In this document: positions 12,501 through 22,600 of the stretch, piece by piece
Layout of the letters: the number at the start of each line of letters is the position of its first letter
Numbering within the stretch: the stretch's first letter is position 1
DNA from: Styela clava
Lineage: Eukaryota; Chordata; Ascidiacea; Stolidobranchia; Styelidae
Assembly: GCF_964204865.1 (NCBI RefSeq)
Contig: NC_135251.1
Coordinates: 16,988,001 to 17,052,000, forward strand
Length of the DNA: 64,000 nucleotides
Direction of reading: 5' to 3'
Position numbers and translations under genes: made by a program
Notes under the pieces: model-generated
What the model was told of the DNA's origin: nothing
The model's input: only the letters and a program-made list of their open reading frames with translations
Databases searched by the model: none

Positions 12501-13871
12501 ACTGCTACTCTGCTAGGTATATAGAGAGCTAGGTAGGTTTGAAGAATCGAAATATTTTCTTCTGTTCAGTATTGTCAATTTATTACACCCCAGGGTGAGG
12601 TGGGGGTCATGGGATTTTAACCTGTGATGCCATCATTGTCTATCGCTTTAACCACTATTTCATATTTACAATTTTTCCAGAATGTCCAACACAGAATATC
12701 TCAATACGATGATTTCAAAAGCAAACAGAAGGTGCAGAAACTTCTTACAACATCTAACATCGCAAACGATACTGCTAAAGATGCTGTCGCTGAAAGACTA
12801 AGAAAACTCAGAGGACTTGGGAACACACCTATTAAGTAATAAAAATCAACTTTCTCTACATTATTTCATGTTTTTGCAAACTGGACATTGTGAAATTAGA
12901 CACGAATTTTAATATTTATCGCATGGTAGTGAAATGGTTGCATCAAATTGCATGTCTAAAGTAGATTTTAAAATCTTGCAATCTTAAAACCAGTCATTTG
13001 CATGGTTCCTCCCAAAGAATGAATCCTTATATTTTTTTTTGGTTATTTTCTAGTCCATCTGCTAAAGTTCTTCCACTTGATGAAGGAAAGAGTGAATCTG
13101 CAAAAGACGTTTTGAAACAGCAAGTTGAAAGAATTAAGAATGATGTTGATAATGTGGATCAAGAATTTGTTGATAATTCAAGTGATTTAGTTCGTGTTGT
13201 TGAAGGAATGGAAGCAGTTGATGAAGGTTTGTTTCCTCGTTTGACCAAGTGGGGAGGAGGGGGAGGGGCAATAAAATGACTTAATCATATCACGAGCCAC
13301 GACATCTCATCCCGATCTCGGTCAATGTCGGGTTGTGTTCCTAACGCTTAGCAAGATGTGTTAAGGCCTTGGTCCTTGGCAAAGGGTTTTGGGTCATCAC
13401 AGGGTCAGTGGTGCTCCAGAAGTATGTGTACCAATATGGAGGTAACTAATTTTGTTCACCTATTTTACATCAAGTTGTGTAAAGGAACTAAAACCTATGG
13501 GCAGGGGGTATATTCACTTGGCTAATAGTTCCCGAACTCGTAATAGAGCTAAAATAAGGAAAATCAGGATCAAATTATGGCCTAACCCTGACCTGGTACA
13601 CAAACTATGGGAGTACCCAAACGAGAAGCCACGATTTTATCTATTTAAGTCCTCTTGCCTGCTTTTCTCTTCCCCAGAATAAACATGAAAATTCTATCCT
13701 AAACCCATTTAAACCAATATTTCTGCTTTCATCTGTTCAGATTCGTATGAGATTCCTGCTACAGAAGATCAACAAGAACATTTCCATAAACTACGTTTGA
13801 GGAGAAGTCATATGATTAACAAATCCAAACAACTGGACAAAGATCTTGGAGATAAAATGAAGCATTTGTAA
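570..13871 (+). CDS. large coiled-coil protein, 3' part of gene (18 exons)
   Basis: I do not recognise this gene. Eighteen in-frame exons give 996 codons plus stop: 570-818, 963-1047, 1685-1827, 2206-2322, 3119-3358, 4378-4522, 5148-5308, 6000-6135, 6540-6760, 7644-7879, 7988-8120, 9170-9265, 9546-9668, 10679-10915, 11881-12090, 12681-12835, 13054-13226, 13741-13871. All junctions are AG/GT with matching phase. Visible residues 1 to about 578 are Lys/Glu/Gln-rich heptad-like coiled coil. A short Ser-rich linker (SLDGSIASFDP) follows. From about residue 655 the protein looks globular (QWMLNGKLDPVDLNKISPSE, then GDLIMVIVHSMAH and DPYFLRAFYKGM) before a final helical tail ending KQLDKDLGDKMKHL. 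No signal peptide or membrane segment is visible. The 5' end lies left of the window. A cytoskeletal or ciliary scaffold is possible but not shown. The weakest donor is at 12835. Confidence 0.85.
1993..2134 (-). mobile_element. tRNA-derived SINE, family A copy 1
   Basis: On the minus strand it begins with a tRNA-like head: an A-box-like TGGCCTGACGGCTAAAGCG and a B-box-like GGTTCAAATCC. A conserved body follows, containing CACCTCACCAGGGTGTAG and GAAAGATTCCGATCC. It matches copies at 7313, 10265, 11120, 12480 and 51995. Confidence 0.75.
2640..2722. mobile_element. hAT-type terminal fragment
   Basis: It ends AAAGTTTGAGAACCACTG. The reverse complement, CAGTGGTTCTCAAACTTT, is a familiar hAT-superfamily terminus. 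No partner end was found, so this is a relic inside an intron. Confidence 0.4.
4690..4975 (-). mobile_element. tRNA-derived SINE, family C copy
   Basis: On the minus strand a B-box-like GGTTCGAAGCA lies near the right end. The body shares blocks (GGAGTCCAGCAA, TTAATCATATG.CGAA) with the copy at 32475-32755 and with partial copies near 13276 and 32270. It sits in an intron of the coiled-coil gene. Confidence 0.65.
7313..7531 (-). mobile_element. SINE family A copy 2 (near full length)
   Basis: On the minus strand: GCGC head, TGGTTAAAGCTTTAG A-box region, GGGTTCAAATTCC B box, then the body TAGGCAATCTC...GAAAGATTCTGGTCC and the tail block GATATCAGTAGCTGCTTATA. It is antisense to the host gene, like the other copies in this gene. 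Confidence 0.75.
8700..8990. repeat. degenerate ACTCGAGT-rich repeat
   Basis: Several ACTCGAGT and GAGTCA motifs recur on both strands over about 290 bp (8728, 8748, 8760, 8879). This looks like the interior of a small palindromic DNA transposon. I could not define its ends. Confidence 0.35.
10265..10640 (-). mobile_element. SINE family A copy 3, interrupted by a MITE
   Basis: The SINE A tail and body run from about 10265 to 10402 and resume at 10605. A 202-bp MITE at 10403-10604 splits it. The body includes TTGCCTATCCAATTTATTAC and the CACCCTGGGTGAGGTGGTG block. Confidence 0.7.
10403..10604 (-). mobile_element. family B MITE (hAT-type, 8-bp TSD)
   Basis: It starts GGAACTCCCATAGTGTGTG and ends CTTCTGGAGCACC, which are imperfect inverted termini of the GGTRCTCC type. 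It is flanked by identical 8-bp direct repeats GAGATTTT at 10395-10402 and 10605-10612. Copies occur at 13410, 45631 and 57465. The 8-bp duplication and lack of coding capacity point to a non-autonomous hAT-like MITE. Confidence 0.8.
11120..11290 (-). mobile_element. SINE family A copy 4
   Basis: It contains the conserved body GAAATCTTTCCGGTTCGCAA, TTGCCTACCCAATTTATTAC and a diverged CCTGGTTGAGGTGTTGG block. The tRNA-like head is eroded. Confidence 0.6.
12480..12656 (-). mobile_element. SINE family A copy 5, next to an exon acceptor
   Basis: It contains the body block CACCCCAGGGTGAGGTGG and the head block TATCGCTTTAACCACTATTT. It ends about 25 bp before the exon that begins at 12681, so the SINE lies against the splice acceptor region of the coiled-coil gene. 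Confidence 0.65.
13276..13345. mobile_element. partial SINE family C
   Basis: It shares TTAATCATAT, CGAGCCACGAC and CCTAACGCTTAGCA blocks with the family C copies at 4690 and 32475. Only a fragment remains, and family B MITE sequence follows at 13410. Confidence 0.4.
13410..13618 (+). mobile_element. family B MITE copy 2
   Basis: It begins GGTGCTCCAGAAGTATGTG and ends CTATGGGAGTACC. The imperfect inverted termini and the whole body match 10403-10604 in reverse orientation. The flanks show no clear target duplication. It lies in the last intron of the coiled-coil gene. Confidence 0.75.
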
Positions 13872-13915
13872 AAATTGCGCTTCCAGTTAGTACTTTGTAA
13901 ATAGATTTTTTGTAG

Positions 13916-13921
13916 AATAAA
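13916..13921 (+). terminator. AATAAA polyadenylation signal of the coiled-coil gene
   Basis: A canonical AATAAA lies 45 bp after the TAA stop at 13869-13871. It implies a very short 3' UTR. Confidence 0.6.
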
Positions 13922-16442
13922 AAGCCTGCAGTATATTAGTTCAAATATGTTTTGCAGTTCGTAGATATTTTCAGAGCAATTTACTTTTCTGTCAGATTTC
14001 ATAATTACTAGTAAAATTGAATTTGAAATAAATTAGAAATTCATAGTTAGTCGTGAGCTAAATATAAATCAAAAAATCAAGTAAAGTGAGTTATTTAACA
14101 GTAAATTTTCATTGAAGTTGTCTATTATAAATAGTAACCACTGTATAATTTATTTTTTTATTGTATCTCGACAGTCGCGGCACTTATGTTGTTTTGTTTG
14201 CACCTTTAAGATCATGCACTTAGTCTTTATTTTTCTGTTTCTTTTTAAATGAAATTTTGTACGAGCTTGTTTATTAATTAGCAATATATTAGTCGTGTGA
14301 CCATGTTATCGTACCATTTAGAAGTTCCGAATATCATTTGCATTGAAATTCCAGTGATTTTTTTTTATTTTTTTTTCACATATCATCCACTGTATTTTTT
14401 ACCATTCTTCAGGATAGTTTGAAAACTTTTTTTGATAAAATCTGTTTTAGTGTTTCTTCTTCACTTAAACTAAAAATTGAGCAGTTTTTGTATTATTTTC
14501 TAAATCTTCCATTTTACTGAAAACGGTGACAGTGCATAATGCTATGTTTTCACATAAGTTGTGTGTTTTCTATTTTTTGTATATCCGATCTATTTATCAA
14601 TATCGGTTTTCATTCATAAGCTATATATAATCAATAACACAGCATCTTCCTGCATCCGAGGCCCATACTCGGATGTGTCTACTACAAATAGAGTTTTATG
14701 TTCTAAACTTTTGCAGTATCTAGTGAAAAATTGGATTCTATATTTCTTAAGTTTAACTGTGGTCAACATATGAAGCATACCTTAGCATTTGTTATTGAGC
14801 AATAATTAGATTAGATTGAAAGCTTGGCTTAACCTAGTTTTTGTAAAGTTCCCGTTCACTTCTCTCATTATTACATCACAGGTACTTCATATTTCACTTG
14901 TAATTCATTACTGATACCAAAAAATATATTTATGCACAAATCAGTTTTTTCCTTTATGTGTATTAGGTGGTTATAATAGGATTTGATTTCCTTTTTGATG
15001 AAAGCCGAAAGGTCTGAATCAAATGTAATTGAAGCTATCCTATTAAATCTAATCTCGCCAGATTCGTCAGTAAAACTTATCTAATATTAGATACATCGAA
15101 CTGTCCGAAGCAACCCTAAGTCACAAGCTTTTCCATAGAAGGTATCACCACGCTTCTGGGACCACTTCTGTGCGTGCAGTACTTCTGTAACCACAAAGTA
15201 AAATTTTACTCACCTCTGCCCTGTGAATTCTGAAGAAGTAACGGCTAATACCACCAGTCAGGATTAAAGCGTGATATTTTTGTCGCTCTCGTCAACAAAT
15301 TACAAAATTGCGCGCTTTGAGGCAATATCACTTAAAACAAGTACATTATTGGAAAAACGTGAAATTCAATTTTTCTTTGCTATCGGCCCATTGTCATAAA
15401 AATATTCAAATTTGTCACTGTTGATATACTGTATTTCATTCTTTTGAAATTTTTCGCTTCAACCTTTTCGTCATATACCTTTCGAATTTACCACCCAATT
15501 TAATCATTAATCACAAAGGTTTTTGCAACTGGGCAAATCCCAAACGCTCGGAGTTCCAAAATTTTTACCAACCCCAAAACTTGGTAAAACGCTGTCGAAC
15601 AAGGTGCTCGCTACTTTATCGGAGAAAGCAGCGGATTTCAAACAATATACGATGCCTCAGATGCCAATGTAGATAACCACCTGAGCATTACTATGACGTA
15701 GTGGAATCTCGTCTGGACGGCGAGAAAATTGGACCTCGGTGATAGCGAAGCGCCGCTAATTATTACCCGTAATTGCGCCTTGGCTAAATTCGTTTCTTGT
15801 CGTGTCAAAACGAACTACAAAATGCGCGCCTCGTTATTTAAAATTGACAATTTATAGTTGTCTTCCTCGCTGTATAGACATATATTAACTTTCTATAACA
15901 TAAATTAATACTAGCTTCCTGCAAGCTCATTTGTCGCTCTTTAGTTTGTGCTTAGCCGGAGTTTGCGCTGTCTCAGGCGAGTTCGCCATTGAAAAAGCAC
16001 GGAGGAACAATCGGATGCGTACCACATTTTTAAATCACTTCCTTCTGTTGCTACAGAAATAGCAATTCTTTGATAGTAATAATAAATTGTAGTTTCGAGG
16101 TGCATAACCCCCAACCCCAACAAGCATTATTATTAGCACCAGCGACAACGCATCCAAAACATGACATTATTGAGTGGGATGGAACAGTCTGTCACAGCGA
16201 GTGAGAGCGTTATGCTGTCACTATAAAATGAGCTGCTGTTGTTTGTTCTGAGTAGAAGGCAGAATCATCGAGTTAAAACAAATAATTTCGAGATGGGAAC
16301 TCGGCCGACGGGCTCAACGCGGGCATCGATTTACAATAACAATAACCCGGCGCTACTTTCGACCATTCGTAATGAGAATGATTTTACACTTTTCCTTATT
16401 AACTTCAACTTAATTGCAGCGATTGGATAGTATATATAACTG

Positions 16443-16448
16443 TTTATT
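16443..16448 (-). terminator. possible polyadenylation signal of the FN1/EGF gene
   Basis: TTTATT on the plus strand reads AATAAA on the minus strand, about 165 bp beyond the stop codon at 16612-16614. It is the nearest perfect hexamer I saw. Confidence 0.4.
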
Positions 16449-16611
16449 GTTTTTGCAGCACAAATGAAGACTCAAACGTCTTAAGATATTTTGGGTTTTA
16501 GTTAGTTAAAATGGAATCGATGTAAAAACATTTCACAATAATAGTTTTTGTAATTTGCGTCTTTCTATCTTCCGTCTTAGACTTGTTTTATCAAAGTATT
16601 TTGTTTACAAA

Positions 16612-19600
16612 TCATGACGTATATCTAACAGGTTTGCATCTAGATATAGCCGCATTACGTCGCTTGGTACAGACACACAAGTAAGATCTTCTTCCTCTAT
16701 TCCATGTATAGCTTTGACCTAAGCTGTAATATATGCGATTATTTCGATCGTAGCATTGGAGTTCCTTCGACGCGGTGATTCTTGGTGTTGCTGTTGTCGT
16801 TGACATTGTAGTATTTTGTTCCGGAGAAGTTGTAGCTGACAAAAGCAGGTGCGAAATGAAAGTTAAGACTCCTAGAGTACATATTTTGTGTCAGGATATG
16901 ATTTTCATATTTATCCCCAAAAAAGAGGAAAGTTGATGAAACTGCTTAATCGTACGGCAACCCGCAACTTCTCGTCCGATAATCAGTCCATTTCAGGTAT
17001 ACGGATTAACCAGTTATTCGAGATGCTTGAACTTAGTGGTGGAGGAGGACGTAACTTTCTAGCGGTTATGTGGCCACACTTCGACGGTAAAAATTAATTG
17101 TTAATTTTTATAAACAAAGTAACCAACTTACTTTGTACTAGTTTTGTTAGCCTTGTACAAGTATCTGCTTGTGGTTCTCCGTTTTGACATAAACATCTAC
17201 CATGTAGTAACCATGTACTTACTTGGCTCTTCTGGTTCACCTCCTGTTCCATGACAAGATCCTTCAATCGCATTACCATTTTGGCAAGTACATGTCAGGC
17301 GTCTACCATTTTTAATTTTGAGAAAAACGTTGTGATTAGAAACATATTGTCCATCCACGTCATCAAGACACATTTCTTTAGAGAAAAAGATTGAAAGTTA
17401 GCCAAACTATTGATTAAATTATTATGTATAGATATAAAAGTGCCATATGAAGCAAGCTGTTGAAGAAAGCTTACAGATTGCGTTTCCTAATTGGTAAGGA
17501 TCCTTGCAAGTCGTACCGCCGTGTACCCAAGGTGTATTAAATTGGTAGAATATGTCCGAACCGGATAATTCCAGTTGTTTTTAAAACATAGCGCCTTCCG
17601 TATCAGTATCTAAAACCTTTGGTTCGGTGTTATAATTCAATATTCTGACGTTTTCCAATGCACGGCACATTTATTAGTTTTTTTTAGTTTATATGACATC
17701 AATTCCAACAATAATATATATGCTTACTTTTACATTCGTGTCCGTCTCCTTCATAACCTTTCTTACACGTACAACTATACCTCCCATGTACATTCTGACA
17801 TAAAGCATTTACATCACAATCAGATGCGCCGGTTTCGCATTCATCCGTGTCTGGAAAGATAATAGTTTATGGCAAATTTAGCCATCTCGTTAGATGCAAA
17901 AATGTTACACACAATTTGAATGTTATTCGTCCGTTTCCTGGAAATTTAAACATTACATGTGCACGCATTTACCTTATATATACAACACACGTTTTCAAAT
18001 TAGCTTGGTTGTTTTTGAATAGAGTGAAAGAGAGAGAGAATTTATTTTTTTTTGTCAAACCAGAAAGCAAAATGATGACGCAACACATAATGCAGTTTTC
18101 GGTATATGACTGGGTAACTTTCAACGCAGATTAGTTTCAATTACCTTGACAGGTGAATCCATCACCGGTAAATCCTCTCGTGCAAACACACTGATACGTA
18201 TTCTGATCAGGTATACATTCCGCATTCATAGAGCAAAACACAATACCTTCGTCGCAAGGATCATGTCCTAAGTAAGAAGCATTTCAATATATATATTATG
18301 ATATTATGTTGTTTGATTTGAATGCTTATCGATAACATTTTGTGAAATTGGCATTCCACCAATCGTATTATTTTTTTATTGTATAGAGCAGACGCGATAC
18401 TTTGCCACTTCAGCCGATCAGAAATTCAAAAGCATAGTCGTCGGAAGTACCAAAGGTTAAATTATCTATTTTCGGAAAGAATAGAAATAAATCTTTGAAC
18501 AAATTGAAATGACGATGGACTGGGATCGAGTACTTCAGCAACAATTTATCAAGATAATAGATTCAACCAGAAGTTTGGTTCTGTTTTATTTTTTAATTTT
18601 TATGAGATATTTAGGATAAAATATTCAGGTTTTAACATACTTGTACACTGATATCCATCGCCTATATATCCTGGTTCGCAAGTGCATGTGTATGAACCTT
18701 CTGTGTTGTTACAATTTGCGTTTTCATGACATCGGTTTCTACTACTGCATTCATTGATATCTGAAAACGACAAACATCACTATTAAAGTACAAGCATCAA
18801 CAGAAGACGTATGTTAGAAATATTTCTATTTTATGAATCGTTTTGCAAAATTGTTGTTCTTGCTAAGATTGGGTAAAAATTGTTATGGAAAAAAACGCCA
18901 TTCTTCACTACTAGTCTAATCGATTTCGAATGATTAGTATTTAAAAATAGATGAAGTCTCCGTGAAGTATACAACTTTATTCCTTTGGGTTGTATGGGGC
19001 CCGATGTTTCACCCCAAATTTAGATTGTTTTGTGTATATTACGCCATCATTTGTGACGTTTGTCCTCCGATCTTTTCAGCAAATTTGATGCCCAGCTCAG
19101 ACTTTACTTGTATCAACGCGAGACCTCCGTGTTCCTGTATTTGTGCATTGATTTTTGTATCATGAATACCGCGTAATTGTGCGATGACCTTTTAGTGGCT
19201 TATATTACGAAAAACAAACCAAAAATGACGTCAGCCCTCAATGCAAACTTGTGGCTAAAAATAACGATACGATACAACGGCTACCCATCCTACGCGCAAA
19301 AAATAAAAGTGATATAAAAAAAAAATTTTTAACATTAGCTCTTATGGGAAATGTGATCACCAGAGCAGAAATTTGCATTTTTTGTAATTTTCTAGAGATC
19401 TTTCATTGTATACGTGAGCATTTTTGAGTATAGAATAATTTTTACATATTTTTTGATATTTTTATCAGGATAAACATGGTCAAGATTTTTGATAATCGTT
19501 CATTAAAATTTTAATGAACGCGGTGTTTCCGATGACGTCATTCTCACTAGACCATGAGATTCTGCCAACGCGCCGTGCTCTGTGAGATATGCGCTGCAAA

Positions 19601-22600
19601 TGCGGCCCTAATGTCGCTTTGGGTTCGTGTCCGTCCGGTACTGGAAGCGTTTAACATTGACAGTCTATAACCCGTACCATTTCTATCACGTTTGTTTACT
19701 GGTTTTATGCATTTATACCTGTACAGCTAGCAATCATTTACTGAAGGCATGCTGACGTGTTATTTAAACTACCGGTACCGTACCAAGGCTGCAAGAGGTG
19801 AAAACTAAATTATTTAGTAAATACTGAAATAGGCCTACGAACAAAAATGTTGGCCATCTTGCCAATAGGCAGGACAAGTTGTACGGTACCGGTATACAAA
19901 AAAGATGAATATCTCCAACCTTTAATGGTACAATACCGGTCTCGTAACTAGGTTAAGAAACATGACTGAATACGAGAGGGAGATTTATTTTGTCAACCAG
20001 AATACAAGCATTGAATCAAAAAAAATCATATACAAAACACACAGTTATTCGGTATAGACTGGTGAGCGATACGACCATCACAGTCAGATCCCCCCTGCCC
20101 CCCATGTTTGCTATCAAGATTAACAGTTAATTAAGATGTTTTAACAAAAACTCCTCGGAGGAAGGGTTGACTAAGTTACGGAATATTTTTGGATTCGGTT
20201 AAAAATGTAGTCCATTATTAAACCACTGCTTTTTTTTTGTAGATTTTCACTTAGTGGACACTTAGCAAGTACGACAGTTAATTTATAAAAAAAATTGTAA
20301 TTAATAACAAATCAGTAGAAGTCAGCTCGGGTATTCAAACATGTGATGATTGAAGTGAGAAAAAAATTTGAAGTCACGTTTAGGATATTACATTAAACAA
20401 CAATGGAAAAGGTACATTGGAATCAGTCAAGCTTCAAATGCTAATGGCATCAATGAAAAGAATATGCGAAATGAAGACTGAAGTTTCCATCTGAGACATT
20501 GGAAGACGCTGAAACCTTATAGACTTGATAGTGTGGGAAGCCTTCTCACAGTGCAGTAATAATGAGATATATATTTATAATATCATTATACAGGCTTTAA
20601 GTTGAACTATAAGTTTAATTAAAATATCTATCTTTGCTAATAAATGCTGAAAACCATTTATTTCAATCTGCTGAGTGATTAGGGCCAGAAATTTGCTGTA
20701 GGGACCATCACCAGGGCTGGATTTACCAATAGGGCTAGGCAGGCTGAAACCTAGAGCCTCGAAATTCGGTTTCAGATTTTGTAATTCTTTTGAAAACTTG
20801 ACAAGTTCAAACCCTACAAAAAGTATATATATATCAAGCTTTTCAGAGTAGAAAATTCTTCAAGTTTCAACCACATTGTAAACAGCCATTATTGCGTCGT
20901 TTGCATCATAATAAGGGAAATTATTATGATGCGCATTCTGCTGAAAGTTTCTATGTTAAAGTATGGCTGTAGCGGTTGTTTGATCAAAGAAATTGAAAGC
21001 AAAACTGCCTCAAGTAAATTATCATTCTTTTAATTAAAAATTCACACCCATGAATGGGGAGAATGAAAAGTTTGCTTTCATATTTTTAAATTTTAAGCAA
21101 TTAAAAGTGGTGTTGTTCAGAGAGAAATTCTGAGCTCAAAAATATGAAGGGGCCTCTCATGGTCTAAATCCAGCCATGAACATCACCAATTTTGGGATAG
21201 GTACAGTACATGGTAGGTACCGTCAAGATATGAACTGAGTTAGGCCATTGGATTTTGAAAGATGTACCAGAAATATACATGGAATTCATGAAATATATAA
21301 CATCCAATTAAAACCAAAATAGGTCTTTCGTTGAACGCCAGTTGTGGTCCCAAGCAGTTGGAGCACATATCCCACAGAGCACGGCGCGTTGGCAGAATTT
21401 CATGGTCTAGTGATAATGACGTCATCGGAAACACCGCGCTCATTAAAATTTCAATGAACGATTATTAAAAATCTTGACCATGTTTATCATAATAAAAATA
21501 TCAAAAAAGATGTAAAAAATATTCTATCCTCAAAACTGCTCATGTATACAATGAAAGATATCTAGAAAATTACATAAAATGCAAATTTCTGCTCTGGTGA
21601 TCACATTCCCCATAAGAGCTAATGTTAAAAAAATATTTTTTTACATCACTTTTTTTTTGCGCGTAGGATGGGTTTTTAATGAATAAGGTCTATTGTCAAG
21701 ACACCCACGTTCCAGTCTACTGGACAGCATAACTGGGCGAATATTAGTTAATGTTATGGCGTTACCAAGAGTACCGTCAGTCGGAATTCCTCACCTGCAC
21801 AATAACGTCCACTTCCTCGGAAACCTGATTTACAGTCACAAATATATGAACTACCTCGTGCTTGACAACGAGCCATGGGATGACAATCAGCGCTTTTGCA
21901 AGGATCATATTCAAATCCTGAAAAGTGAATAAATAAAAGAATATACTAATAGTGCTAAAAAGCTGTGAAATGAAGTGATTCGGAGGACAGAAAATAAAAA
22001 TTTCTCCGCTTAGGCCTTATTAGGGCAAAAGCTTCAATTAGGTAACCTCTACTTTAACAACTGAAGTGTTTCGTTCCGCGCTAACCGTTATGGAGTGCGC
22101 TCAATGCACATCAATAATTCCCTGGGAGTAGCTATCTCCGTGCATTTTAGTGGTACCATTTAACGGCGGAGGAACCTATAACACCCCACTAAACCCCTTT
22201 CACGTGTCCAATTATCCTATCTATTTTTTTGAATAAACAATAATTACTTCGTGTTTGTATTTGACAAGTTCCAGATATTGGTCGTCCGCTTGAACTGCAC
22301 GAGCATTCAAAAATCCGACTATAACTTTCAACTAAATATCGTTCTCCTGTTTGAACCAACCTGTTTGATTCGTGATCTCTACAGCCTGTAGAATAAGTTA
22401 TATAAAAACATTATGTCTCATAACGAAAACTGTAAGTGTTTATGATAACAAGACATTTACGTATTGTACGTTTACAGCATACATAAATAAACTTTTTACA
22501 TGGAATTTTCTAGTCCTAACCTTTATAATTATTGAAGTATGAATAAATAGTTGGTGGAGGCCATACTAAACTGCTAGACAGGAGCTTCCCACTATTAGGT

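Larger units (their letters stand above)
13872..16611. other. intergenic, no gene seen
   Basis: This lies between the convergent 3' ends of the coiled-coil gene and the FN1/EGF gene. It is AT-rich with poly-T runs. No ORF with recognisable protein similarity, tRNA or snRNA was found. Confidence 0.5.

Noticed and set aside
17487-17575. Possible extra exon between EGF four and FN1 six (peptide with [15 protein letters not shown] and a GTAAGC donor in phase 1)
   Set aside because: There is no acceptor AG between the upstream in-frame stop and the open stretch, and the cysteine pattern fits neither FN1 nor EGF. It may be a decayed exon; left out of the model.
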